NCBI GenBank assembly: GCA_022393335.1 | Contig: JAJEKB010020615.1 | Span: 143,140-207,139, forward strand | Source of the DNA: Macrotrachela quadricornifera | Lineage: Eukaryota > Rotifera > Eurotatoria > Philodinida > Philodinidae | Direction of reading: 5' to 3' | Length of the DNA: 64,000 nucleotides | Shown: positions 20,301 to 30,223 of the stretch, one piece after another | Numbering within the stretch: the stretch's first letter is position 1 | Layout: each line of letters begins with the position of its first letter | Notes under the pieces: generated by a model | Told to the model about the DNA's origin: nothing | Database searches by the model: none | Seen by the model: the letters and a program-made list of their open reading frames with translations, nothing else | Translations under genes and position numbers: made by a program

Positions 20301-22655
20301 ATGATTAAAAATATCATTCAACAGATTATAGGTGGACAAAAATCAAAAGAGGATATTACTGCAGAATCACAGACTTCTGATTTAACTGCAAAAGCAGCCG
20401 ACAGTACTATCAATCTTCGTAAGCGAATTGCTCAAAATTATTTATTAATTTGGGCCGATGTTGGTATTGATCAATCAAACAAAGATTGCCAAGATGAATT
20501 AACGCAATTAAGTGGCATTGTGAACGACATCAATATTTTTACCGATTCAGACCAATGTATCCAGTTTCTCGAAGATATCCATGAAGAGAAAGTATTTGTC
20601 ATTACGTCAGGATCATTAGGTGAAAATTTAGTCCCTCGTATTCATGATTTGTCACAAATAGATTCCATTTACATTTTCTGCGGTAATAAATTTCGTCATG
20701 AACAATGGGTAAAACAATGGAAGAAAATCAAGGGTATACATACAACTATTACACCCATTTGTGAGACATTACAAATGGCTGTAAAACAATGTGAACAAGA
20801 TTTCATTCCTGTAAGTTTCGTAGCAGTAAATGATGAAACTTCTAGTCCAGATTCAAATCAACTAGAACCCAACTTTATGTACACCCAAATATTCAAGGAT
20901 ATTCTCCTTGAAATGGAACATGGACAACAAACTATCAAGGATTTAACGAATTACTGTCGAAAGCTTTACGACGGAAATACGAAAGAATTAAATATTCTTA
21001 ATGAATTCGAACATGAATATAGTCCAAAATTGGCAATCTGGTGGTATACGCGTGAATGTTTTATATATCAAATGCTTAATCGAGCACTTCGAACACTGGA
21101 AGGTAACACTATCATTAATATGGGCTTCTTCATACGTGATCTTCATCAACAAATTGAACAATTACATCAACAACAGGTCAATGATTACCAAGGAAAGCCT
21201 TTTACAGTTTATCGAGGACAAGGTCTATCAATCAAAGATTTTGATAAACTTTGTAAAACCCAAGGTGGTCTCATGTCTTTTAATAACTTCCTATCTACGA
21301 GCATGAATCGAAAAGTTTCTCTTGGATTCGCTGAACGCGCCTTAACAAAAACCGATACAGTTGGCATTCTCTTTCAAATGTCAGTTGATCCTTCTATCTC
21401 ATTCGCTCCTTTCGCCGCCATTCAAGAATTTAGTTATTTCAAGACCGAAGAAGAAATCCTTTTCTCTATGCATACCGTCTTTCGTATTGGTGAAATTAAA
21501 CTAATTGATAAAAACAATTCACTTTATCAAGTGGAACTTACACTAACATCGGATGATGATCAACAGCTTCGAACACTAACGAAACATATAAAAGAAGCAG
21601 CTGGTGGGACAGGATGGGAACGAATAGGCAATTTGTTGCTCGAATTAAAAGAGTTCGATAAAGCTGAAGAACTTTATAAAATACTACTGGAACAAACATC
21701 CGATGAGAATGATAAAGCACTTTATTATAACAACCTTGGAGTAGCTAAGAATCATCGAGGTGATTATGAGGAAGCCATCCAGTACTATAAAAAAGCACTT
21801 CAAATTTATCAAAAAACTCTTCCTGCAAATATTCCTATATTGGGTACTTCCTACAACGACATCGGTGAAGTATCTCGAAATATAGGAGAGCATTTGAAAG
21901 TACTACCATGTTATGAAAAAGCACTTGGAATTCTTCAAAAAATTCTTCCTCCCAAACATCCTCATTTGGCTACTTCGTACAATAACATTGCTGCGGTATA
22001 TACAAGCATAGGAGATTATTCAAAAGCCCTTTCATCTCACGAAAAAGCACTTGCAATCTATCAAAAAACTCTTCCTGCAAATCATCCTGATTTAGCTACT
22101 TCATACAACAACATTGGTTTAGTCTATAATCACATGAGACAGTATTCGAAAGCACTTTCGTTTTACGAAAAAGCACTTGAAATTTATCAAACAACTCTTC
22201 CTGCAAATCATCCATTATTGGGTACGTCCTACAACAATATCGGTGCAGTGTATAAAAACATGGGAGAGCATTCGAAAGCACTTCCGTTTGATGAAAAAGC
22301 GCTGGAAATTCGCCAAAAAACTCTTCCAACCAATCATCCTGATTTAGCTACTTCCTACAACAATATTGGAGGAGGGTATTACAATATGGAAGAGTATTCA
22401 AAAGCACTTTTATTTTACGAAAAAGCACTTGAAATTCTTCAAAAAACTCTTCCTGCAAATCATCCTGATTTAGCTATCTCCTACAGTAACATCGCTTCGG
22501 TATATGAAAGTATGGGCAATTATTCTAAAGCACTCTCATTATATGAATGTGCATTTGAAATTAAACAACGTTCATTACCCACTGATCATCCTGGTATTAA
22601 AACCTTGCGAGAGAATATAACATTTATGAGAAAGAAATTGCGAAGTATTATTTGA
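20301..22655 (+). CDS. ADP-ribosyltransferase fused to kinesin-light-chain-like TPRs
   Basis: An intronless 784-residue protein. Residues 1-190 are a domain I recognise only from bdelloid relatives (blocks LIWADVGIDQSNKDC, IYIFCGNKFRHEQW). Residues about 275-420 are an arginine-type mono-ADP-ribosyltransferase domain with the R-S-E triad visible: Arg in VYRGQ (305), S-T-S in FLSTS (332-334) and the E-x-E loop in TEEEILFS (383-385). This predicts NAD-dependent ADP-ribosylation of an unknown protein target. Residues 472-762 are seven 42-residue repeats of the form ATSYNNIGxVYxxMGxYSKA followed by LxFYEKALEIYQKTLPANHP, then a partial eighth. They are close to kinesin light chain TPRs and probably bind the target. 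There is no signal peptide or TM, so it should be cytosolic. The longest frame begins with TTG at 20298; the first ATG at 20301 is preferred. AATAAA starts 3 bp after the stop. Confidence 0.93.
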   Translation: MIKNIIQQIIGGQKSKEDITAESQTSDLTAKAADSTINLRKRIAQNYLLIWADVGIDQSNKDCQDELTQLSGIVNDINIFTDSDQCIQFLEDIHEEKVFVITSGSLGENLVPRIHDLSQIDSIYIFCGNKFRHEQWVKQWKKIKGIHTTITPICETLQMAVKQCEQDFIPVSFVAVNDETSSPDSNQLEPNFMYTQIFKDILLEMEHGQQTIKDLTNYCRKLYDGNTKELNILNEFEHEYSPKLAIWWYTRECFIYQMLNRALRTLEGNTIINMGFFIRDLHQQIEQLHQQQVNDYQGKPFTVYRGQGLSIKDFDKLCKTQGGLMSFNNFLSTSMNRKVSLGFAERALTKTDTVGILFQMSVDPSISFAPFAAIQEFSYFKTEEEILFSMHTVFRIGEIKLIDKNNSLYQVELTLTSDDDQQLRTLTKHIKEAAGGTGWERIGNLLLELKEFDKAEELYKILLEQTSDENDKALYYNNLGVAKNHRGDYEEAIQYYKKALQIYQKTLPANIPILGTSYNDIGEVSRNIGEHLKVLPCYEKALGILQKILPPKHPHLATSYNNIAAVYTSIGDYSKALSSHEKALAIYQKTLPANHPDLATSYNNIGLVYNHMRQYSKALSFYEKALEIYQTTLPANHPLLGTSYNNIGAVYKNMGEHSKALPFDEKALEIRQKTLPTNHPDLATSYNNIGGGYYNMEEYSKALLFYEKALEILQKTLPANHPDLAISYSNIASVYESMGNYSKALSLYECAFEIKQRSLPTDHPGIKTLRENITFMRKKLRSII

Positions 22656-23035
22656 TAAATAAAAGAAAATCGTTTTTACTTAACTGAATCATCTCTTTTT
22701 TTTAGTCTTTCAATAGTGTAAAGTATTCATATGATTGATTTATTAATAGTAGAGAGACAAAAATAAAATTATTTTCCTATTGAAGATACATATGTTATAG
22801 TGTACAAAATGTTAAGATTTTCTTTATCATATATATTTTTAAAAGACGAGACAAAAAATAATTGTATCTCACTGAAAATCGTATTCTTCATAAGTGAAAG
22901 TTTTGTCGAAGTTTTATTATAAAATTTATCTAATAGATATTATATGTCATCTACAATATAGTGTGATTATTTTTTACATTTATTTCCTATGCAATGCACA
23001 ATTTTATTATTGGTTTAAACTATAGCACAAAACTA
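22656..23035. other. Short intergenic stretch
   Basis: AT-rich DNA holding the polyadenylation signal of the TPR gene (22658-22663) and leading to the foldback element. Nothing else seen. Confidence 0.5.
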
Positions 23036-23861
23036 TCGGGTGTTCAAGGAAAAATGGGCCTCTCAGTATTTTTTATTATCAAAAGATAGCGCTTGAAATT
23101 CTCTACAAAACCATATATGACTAGCCTCAAAAACAGTTTTAAATATATTTGATAAAAGACCAAAACTAAAGACATACAAGCAACTATAAAATCTAACGCA
23201 TGTCCCATAATAACTGGTGGTAGTTTGCATTTCATACTGTAATCTCTAAATATGTTTTGTTAAAAAAACAGCAAACCTCTACACGACCGATTTCCGCCGT
23301 TACAAAAACCGATCACACGAAATTTGAAGCTATTTTGACTTTAAAAATGTCATAAAATAAACTGTCATTTGTAAGTTATAGAGCATTTCACGCTGCATCT
23401 TGTGGTATATTTTAATTTTTTTAAAGGAAATGTATTAAATGATAAAAATATAAAATAAGAAAAATGATTTTTTTCACAACGGCGAAAGTCAGTTGTGTAG
23501 AGTTTCGCGTCGTTTTGAAAACAAAAAGTATACAATTAACTATAGCTTGTACATTATAGAACTTTTGATGCTGCATCTTATGTTATATTTTGTTTTATCA
23601 ATAAAACGTAGAGATTACAGTATAAAATGCAAAGTATCACCATTTATTAGGGGACATGCGTCAGATTTTATAGTTGTTTGTCTGTCTTTAGTTTTGATCT
23701 TCTATCAAATATATCTAAAACTGTTTTTGAGTCTAGTCATATATGGTTTTGTAGAGAATTTCAAGCGCTATCTTTTGATAATAAAAATGTCTTTAATTAC
23801 ATGGGTAGGAGAGGAGAAATGTTAAAAATACTGAGAGGTCCATTCTTCCTGAAACACCCAA
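23036..23861. mobile_element. 826 bp element with ~240 bp TIRs and TA duplication
   Basis: The ends are TCGGGTGTTCAAGGAAAAAT and, inverted, TTGGGTGTTTCAGGAAGAAT, flanked by TA (23034-23035, 23862-23863). The arms (about 23036-23270 and 23605-23861) pair nearly throughout, including AAAAGATAGCGCTTGAAATT and CTCTACAAAACCATATATGA. The centre holds sequence resembling arms of copies 2 and 3 in direct order (GCTGCATCTTGTGGTATATT near 23390, GCTGCATCTTATGTTATATT near 23569), so it may be a nested element. The two similar 60-codon frames in the arms are a result of the inverted repeat. No transposase. Confidence 0.85.
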
Positions 23862-23863
23862 TA

Positions 23864-24498
23864 TATATAAATATAGAAATGACGTTTTTGCATTGGCTCG
23901 CGTATTATTTTATGTAAAGAAACTATAAAAATCACGTTTCTCTCGTCTACATTGTATAAACTGGAATCAGATGCATAACTTGTGTAAGCTGTGCATCTTG
24001 CTGCATTACGCATCTTTAGTGAGGCTCTAGTATACAGAACTGGCAAAAAATATTTTCACTCTTGCTTTTTTATGACCCTCTAACAGCTAAATATCTGAGT
24101 ATCAGTCTAAAGATGCTTCACAGAAAATCTAGATCAGCTAGAATGAGGTTATATTAGATGTTGTTTCCTATCATAGATTCTGTTCAACAAAAATACTAGA
24201 GAAAAAAAAATCTTTCAGATATAAAAACTCAAGTTCGATGCATGCTCCATTTTTAATTTCTTCTACGCTTGAAGTTAGTCCTGTAAAAGTATGATGTTTT
24301 TTTTTGGACATCAATTGGTTAATTTTATGCTTTTTGTTTGCAGATATAATATTTATTCTATTTTATAAAATTCTGGAAAATAGTTCTCTTTTGCAAATAA
24401 ACGTGCACGTATAAAATCTGGAATTGCGTTTTATACACAGATTCATTATTGAATACGTATCTCTACATATTGTGTATAATAAAACGATATCTGCAAAT
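23864..24498. other. Upstream region of the channel gene
   Basis: No coding sequence recognised. A TTTGTTTGCAG acceptor-like site ends at 24343, 156 bp before the channel ATG, and may belong to a 5' leader intron or a trans-splice site. Confidence 0.35.
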
Positions 24499-26217
24499 AT
24501 GACTAGTCCTACAAATGATAATATCCTCAAGGTAGATCCAGTGAATGAGGATACCATCAAAACTAAGCCTTCACGTCAACGTGCAAGATCGATCGTTCAA
24601 GAATTCAGTTTAAATACATCAACTCACGGTATTCCAGGTATTGCACGTAGTCAAAGCGTACCAAATCGAGTGTTTTGGACGATATCTACACTTACTTTTA
24701 CTGGTGTTATGATTTATTTTGTTACAGAATCAATTCTAAATTTCTTGCAATATCCCACTCAAACATTGGTGACAGTCATGGATGACTCGACTCAAAATTT
24801 TCCAGCCGTTTCAATTTGTAATTATTCTCCACTTCGATACGATCTGTTCATCAAGGATTTTTTGAACTATACCAACAGTGTAAATCTTACCAACACAACT
24901 AATAATACATTTGCAGAAAAACAAATCATGCAAATTCAAAATTTTTATTATTATAAATTGAACAGGAATGAATCAATGAATGATTACTTTTTTACATTGG
25001 AAGATATGCTGATTAAATGTAAATTTAATCAACTAAATTGTTACAAAGAAGATTTCATTTCCTTCTCAGATGGACGTTATGGTAATTGCTATACATTTAA
25101 TGCCAAAGCGAATCATATTCGAAACGGTACTGTATATAAAATGAGTGAAAATGGAGATTGGGGAATGTTAGAACTTGAATTATATGCTCATAGTCATCAG
25201 TACGTTCCGTATTGGTCCTCTGGTATGTTAAGAGATATATTTTGTGCATGACATCAAATTGGTTATGGTTTTTCTTTTCTCATTTCATTTATTCTAGCTG
25301 TCGGAATTCTCGTGCAAGTTCATGAAAATGAACAAATTCCACTAATGCATTGGAGAGGGAACTATATAATGCCAGGGCGGCGACAACGAATGCTTTTCAC
25401 CAGAAGAACACATTATCGTTTGATGAAACCTTATTCTAATTGTGATACAACAATTCCTTTTATCTTGCAAGTTGCATTTAATCACTTTGGTAATGCAAGT
25501 TACGCTTATGAACAGTACATATGTGCGGTCGTCTGTATACAAACATACATGTAAGTTTCTTTGCTTTTCTAATTGAAACAACTTTTTTAAAGAACAATTG
25601 TTGGTCGCATACTATAATAATCTGAATTATATCTTTATTCTATTTTCTTTTCTAGTTACACGAAATGTGGTTGTATCGATCCGTATGAAGCGATTACTCG
25701 ACATCTTGTTATACCAGGCACTAATACGATAATAACTGCACCAGTATGTAGTCAAGATAATACCTGTTATAGAAAAGAGCTTGATCGCATAAACACTGAC
25801 AACGACGTATGGATGCAAAATTGTCCAATGTGCGTATTTGAATGTAAAACTACCGATTTTCTAACAAAAATATCATCCCTTTTAACTCCCATGCAATGGT
25901 ATCTGGAGGATCTTAAACCTAAAATTGAATCACTTTCCGTACCATTGCCTGCTAACTGGTCGAATACGTGGCAATCTGAAATATCTCAAAATTACATTGC
26001 ATTAGAAATAGTCAGTGAATCTGCTCGACTAGAGATACTCAATGATACCGCATTGATTAGTCCTGTAGATCTTTTGTCCAATGTTGGTGGTCAAACAGGT
26101 TTATGGATTGGTATCAGTTTTTTATCGTTAATGGAAGTCGCTGAAATGCTTTATCGTCTTATACGATGCAAACTCTCTAAATATCGACAAAAAAAGATTC
26201 ATTGTTCATCTACGTAA
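24499..26217 (+). CDS. DEG/ENaC-family (ASIC/FaNaC-like) sodium channel subunit
   Basis: Three exons (24499-25222, 25298-25550, 25656-26217) with 75 and 105 bp introns give 512 aa, a normal length for the family. These are trimeric amiloride-sensitive cation channels of the plasma membrane, gated by ligand, acid or mechanical force. Visible hallmarks in order: an N-terminal cytosolic HGIPGIARS motif; TM1 (VFWTISTLTFTGVMIYFV); the post-TM1 signature FPAVSICNYSPLR; a Cys-rich extracellular domain with many N-x-S/T sites; CGCIDPY and CPMCVFEC; and pre-TM2 to TM2, LLSNVGGQTGLWIGISFLSL, containing the G-x-S selectivity filter (GIS) followed by E-x-x-E. The longest frame runs upstream to a non-ATG codon at 24424; the ATG at 24499 gives the normal hydrophilic N-terminus. 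AATAAA lies at 26260. The gating ligand cannot be told from sequence. Confidence 0.95.
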
Positions 26218-26899
26218 TATCAAACTCAAACACATATATAAAGTTAACTTATGGTAACCAATAAAATTCTTGAACATTTTTAAATTTGAAAAAAAACCAT
26301 GTCAGTTTTCTGTTTTAATGTTGTCTCAAAATGAATAGCTTGCTCAATGTTTTCCGTACAGCTTTGTCGCTTCTCATTTTATGATGTTGATTTTCAATAT
26401 TGACAATAATTGTTTCTCAATGCTTTTGTCAGTTCATGGAAGCAAAACTTTCATGTTCCTTCTAGTACACAGGTTCAAGAAATGCTTTCTTCAAATGTTC
26501 GAGAATTTGATACTGTCCGTTAGTAGTATCAACATTCTTTGGAAAAGATACATAATTATTATCCATTTCGAAAGCAAAAGAATCAAAGGCTAAGGCTTCT
26601 CTCTCTTCCATCAAAACTCAATCTTGACTCAGATATATTTAAATGGAGTGATATTGTCAGAGTATGTTAGTAAAATTTTCAACTGTACACTATGACGTTT
26701 GATTGTGTTATTCGCCAAATAAGGGTCGAAAGTAGCTGATTTTGTGACAAAGATTTCTTGGTCCAAGCTCAAGTTATAAATCCAAAAGGCTCCATAAATG
26801 GACAGCCAGGTTAGGAAATTGTCTTCATATATAATAAGCATAAAGCTTAATTAACAAAAGGAACTCTGCAGTCAATATTTTCTATTTTATATAACGCGG
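26218..26899. other. Intergenic stretch
   Basis: No gene recognised. Near 26857 a block (AAAAGGAACTCTGCAGTCAA) resembles the start of the dispersed repeats at 12.03 and 31.04 kb. The open frames here lack family motifs. Confidence 0.45.
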
Positions 26900-27350
26900 A
26901 AACTTTGCCATTTGATAAATTCCTCTTAAGCTGATATTTGACCCAAAAGTATGGCTCATATTTTTCATAAAAACTTTAGAAGGATTCGTTTCCTTAAACC
27001 TCTTTTTTCGAGTTACGGTTATTTTATTGAATGACCAACCTATTATAGGATCTTATGAAAAACCTAGAGCAAGAAATTTTCAAATGAAAATGTCTCTAAT
27101 AACGGACCTCACGAATCCAATTATATCTTGAAACAGTCCATTCCTGTTATTGGAAAAATTTTCAGATGAACATTTCTTGCTCTAGAGTTTTTCATAAGGT
27201 TCTACGATAGACTGGACATTCAATAAAATGATCATAACTTGAGAAGAGAAGTCTTAGAAAAGGAACTCTTCGAGTTTTTATGTACATTACGAACCCTACT
27301 TGTGGGTCAAATACCAGCTTATAAGGAAGTTATTATTTGGAAAAGTTCTC
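26900..27350. repeat. Long inverted repeat, arms of ~200 bp, short spacer
   Basis: The left arm (about 26900-27106) includes TAAGCTGATATTTGACCC, TTTATTGAATGACCAACC and CTTATGAAAAACCTAGAGCA. The right arm (about 27137-27350) is its diverged inverse (TGCTCTAGAGTTTTTCATAA, ATTCAATAAAATGATC, GGGTCAAATACCAGCTTA). The spacer is only about 30 bp, so the locus could fold into a long hairpin. I saw no clear target duplication. Confidence 0.8.
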
Positions 27351-28242
27351 TCCTAAGAGATTCATCTCTTTCCTATTGTATTCGACCAGAGCCGGGTCGT
27401 AAATTTGTGGAAAAATTTTCCTAAAATCCATTTGCAACTCGGATTACCGATACTCAAGGAAAACAACGAGATTTTATTTAGTTTCCTACAAGTTTTCTTC
27501 CTAAGATTTATGCGCCGAATTTCAGCCGACAACAGTACTTTTCGTGCGAGTTTTCGCCGAAAATTCACGAGATACTGCTTCAGGAATCATCGATCTCAAC
27601 ATTTGAATCCGAGAGGAATCCGCTGGTAAGAACCAATTAATGTACCATCCTAGGATTCCTTTATAAGATTTGGCCGGTTTTTATAATATTCCTATTAGAT
27701 CCGATTGTGGGATTGGTGAACTTTCGAAGAAGATAGTTTGACCTGATCTGTTTTCGGTGATATTTCGTGTCCGTATTCAGAGTTTTTTTTTAACGGATTC
27801 TTATTATTGAGTCTGTTCGAAATCGTAAGGGACCGATACAGGAGATACACTGAAATTGGCAGAAAATTGTTGTGATTCCTGTTGGATTTGGATAGATCCA
27901 GAGATTGCAATCATCGTCCTAGATTGTACAGAAAATATTGCCGTTTTGAGAGGACTTTTGCAATATTTGCCGCCGGAATTTGCTCTATAACTCGAGTTGA
28001 GTGTTTAACTAATGAGATAAGATGCAGAATTTAATTCTGAATCTAGATGAAATCGTTGTTACACCAACTTAAGTGGTAAAACAAATCCGAATCGGAAATA
28101 TTCAGATATAATGCTAATTTTCTCTACATTTTTAATTGATATTTACAATGATTAAATGTATTTTTTAAAAGATTGAATATTTATGAACAATTAAAAATAA
28201 ATGAAATAAATTCTAAAATAAAAAAGAAAGTTAATGTTTGAT
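27351..28242. other. Intergenic, less AT-rich than its surroundings
   Basis: The stretch from about 27380 to 27990 has a visibly higher GC share than the flanks (for example GCCGAATTTCAGCCGACAAC, TTGCCGCCGGAATTTG) but I find no gene or repeat in it. It may be a remnant of an old insertion. Confidence 0.4.
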
Positions 28243-28975
28243 TTATTTTTTTGAACGATTTGGTTTAGTTAATTTATCATTTTGAAGAGTACGTAATAAT
28301 TCATTAATTCTCGTATCTTTTAATTCAAGAACATGTTCAAGTCTACGAAGTTTAGCTTGAAGTACTTCAATTTCTTCTTCTTGTTCTAAATATTGTTGTT
28401 TTACTTCTTCATAACTAAGACGAGATATATTTTTATTATTATTTGATGATTGAGTTAAACGATCTGATAAAATTTTTGTTGCATTATTTTTTGATGTTGT
28501 TGTTAAAAATGAAAGTGATGTTTGACGTGCTGATGTTGAAGAATCTTGAAGAACTTTTCCTTGTAATTCTAATTCTTCATCAATTTTTAATCTTAAATTA
28601 AAAAGAAGAACTTCAATAAGACCTGGTTTACCATTTGAAAGACCAGTTATAATAACATCAGATAAATCTAAACCAAAATGTGATAAAACTTTTTTATTTA
28701 ATAATGACCAATTGGATTTTTTATGATCTAATGAATTAGCTGAACTATAACTATGTAAATCAACTAATTCTGGTAAATAATAATGAATTATTTCCGCAAC
28801 TAATACTCCTTTAAATATTAACAAAAAAAAATTTATTTTAATTAAAATATAAATTAAAATTACCATCAGAAAAATCTCGTTCAATTCTTTTTTTTGGTCT
28901 TGTTAATTGTAGACTATCAATCCATTTATATAATTCTTCTAATAATCTATCATCTAATTGCATTTCCCATGACAT
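28243..28975 (-). CDS. SPEF1: SPEF1 / CLAMP, sperm flagellar protein 1
   Basis: Minus strand, exons 28864-28975 and 28243-28808 with a 55 bp intron, giving 225 aa (vertebrate SPEF1 is about 236). The N-terminal calponin-homology domain is unmistakable: LEELYKWIDSLQLTRPKKRI, then RDFSDGVLVAEIIHYYLPEL, YSSANSLDHKKSNW and LLNKKVLSHFGL. Residues about 165-215 form an acidic/Leu-rich coiled coil (YLEQEEEIEVLQAKLRRLEH), and the tail is basic (KLTKPNRSKK). Known family role: binding and bundling microtubules in the central pair of motile cilia and in epithelial microtubule arrays. This fits a ciliated rotifer. The start is supported by the MSWEMQLDDRLLEELY context and by a coding exon that begins there. 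The usual CH fold is complete and no key segment is missing. Confidence 0.94.
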
Positions 28976-29734
28976 GATTTTTTCTTTTTATCCTTAATAT
29001 ATAAATAAAAAAAAGAAATTTTTTTTCTTTTGTATGCTGAACTAAATGATTTCTTCTCGAACAATGAAGAAAAAAAAATCAAACTTAAATTCTTTCTTTT
29101 ATATATGTAACCAAACAAAAAAATTTATTTCTTCAAGAAAAGTAAAAGAAAAAAAAAAGGAACAAAATTATTTAACAGTTAACAACAATAATAAAACAAA
29201 GATCGATAGCAACGCATATTACATTAAGACATTTACGCAAAAGAAAACATACATTTATAAAAACGTTTTTTTTTAACCAATAAAATAAATATATTGTTTC
29301 TTTTTTTTTTCAAATATAAATAAATAGATGATTTAATTGTGAAATTTAAATCTAGTTATAGATTGATTAATATAAAAAAAAAAGAAATCATAGATTTATG
29401 TAATATGTTCGTATTATTTGTTACGGTTGAATTATGATTACATCATATTTAATATGAACATTTTACAATTATCACAAATGAACAAAACGAAATACGTTAG
29501 ATTACTATCATATATAAATATCGTGTTATAATGAATCATTGAACCATAACTAAAGAAGAAAAAGAAAAGAAAAACGAAAGAAAAAAAAAAAGTTTGTTCA
29601 TTTGTTAATATCTATTTGGTTTGATCATTATATTAAAAGTCACACTGGACACTTTTAAAGAATCTTCGTCATTATCACCATCATCATCATCCTCATCATC
29701 TAGTACTGCAACTAGTGTGGAAATTTATACAGTT
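28976..29734. other. Intergenic between SPEF1 and a low-complexity gene
   Basis: Divergent promoter region of two genes, with long A- and T-runs. An open frame at 29046-29276 is Lys/Asn-rich low complexity and is not believable as a gene. A CATCATCATCATCC tract near 29685 precedes a TCTAG that could be a splice acceptor. Confidence 0.45.
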
Positions 29735-30223
29735 ATGGGATTATTTAATGCAGGAAAAAATGAGAAAATTATGAAAGTAGAGAAATATGAACAAAATAAT
29801 CCTGTTTCACCATCAAAAGGACATAATCGTCCATCGAAATCACATAAACATTCATCAAAACATCAACAACATAATGTTCCTGAAAATGTTCGAAGAAATC
29901 CAAAATATGGAAATCATGTTCCTGGATCTATGGGATATCATAAATCTCCTAATGGAAATAATTTTCAAATAAAATATGTTTATCCATCAAATTCTCCATA
30001 TGAATTAAATAAATATATTCGACCATCATTACCAATTAATTCATTTCCTGTTGGACAACTAATGCCACCAAGAAATTTTGTTTTTCCTTGGTCAAATCGA
30101 ATTCCTCAATTTAATGATCAATCACCTTTTCAACAACAACTACCATTGAATATTTATCAACAAAATGCTTGGCCTAATGCTCCTCCATCGAATTATGGAT
30201 ACTTTCAACCAATGAATTATTAA
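29735..30223 (+). CDS. Low-complexity Pro/Asn/Gln-rich protein of unknown function
   Basis: 162 residues from the ATG at 29735 (MGLFNAGKNEKIMKVEKYEQ); the longer frame from 29621 begins with TTG and a Ser run and is less likely. The sequence is basic at first, with SKSHKHSSKHQQH, then rich in Pro, Asn, Tyr and Gln (QSPFQQQLPLNIYQQNAWPN, ending YGYFQPMNY). No TM segment, no domain and no cysteine cluster. Codon use agrees with neighbouring genes, and the bias towards P/N/Q/Y is consistent over the whole frame, which argues for a real gene. It may be an intrinsically disordered protein. A missing 5' exon ending at the TCTAG at 29697-29701 is possible. Function unknown. Confidence 0.55.
   Translation: MGLFNAGKNEKIMKVEKYEQNNPVSPSKGHNRPSKSHKHSSKHQQHNVPENVRRNPKYGNHVPGSMGYHKSPNGNNFQIKYVYPSNSPYELNKYIRPSLPINSFPVGQLMPPRNFVFPWSNRIPQFNDQSPFQQQLPLNIYQQNAWPNAPPSNYGYFQPMNY

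Noticed and set aside
23044..23825. Two similar 60-residue hydrophobic frames on opposite strands
   Set aside because: They are translations of the two arms of one inverted-repeat element, so the similarity reflects DNA pairing and not protein conservation.
29046..29276. Lys/Asn-rich open frame
   Set aside because: A-rich low complexity with no support; typical of random frames in AT-rich DNA.
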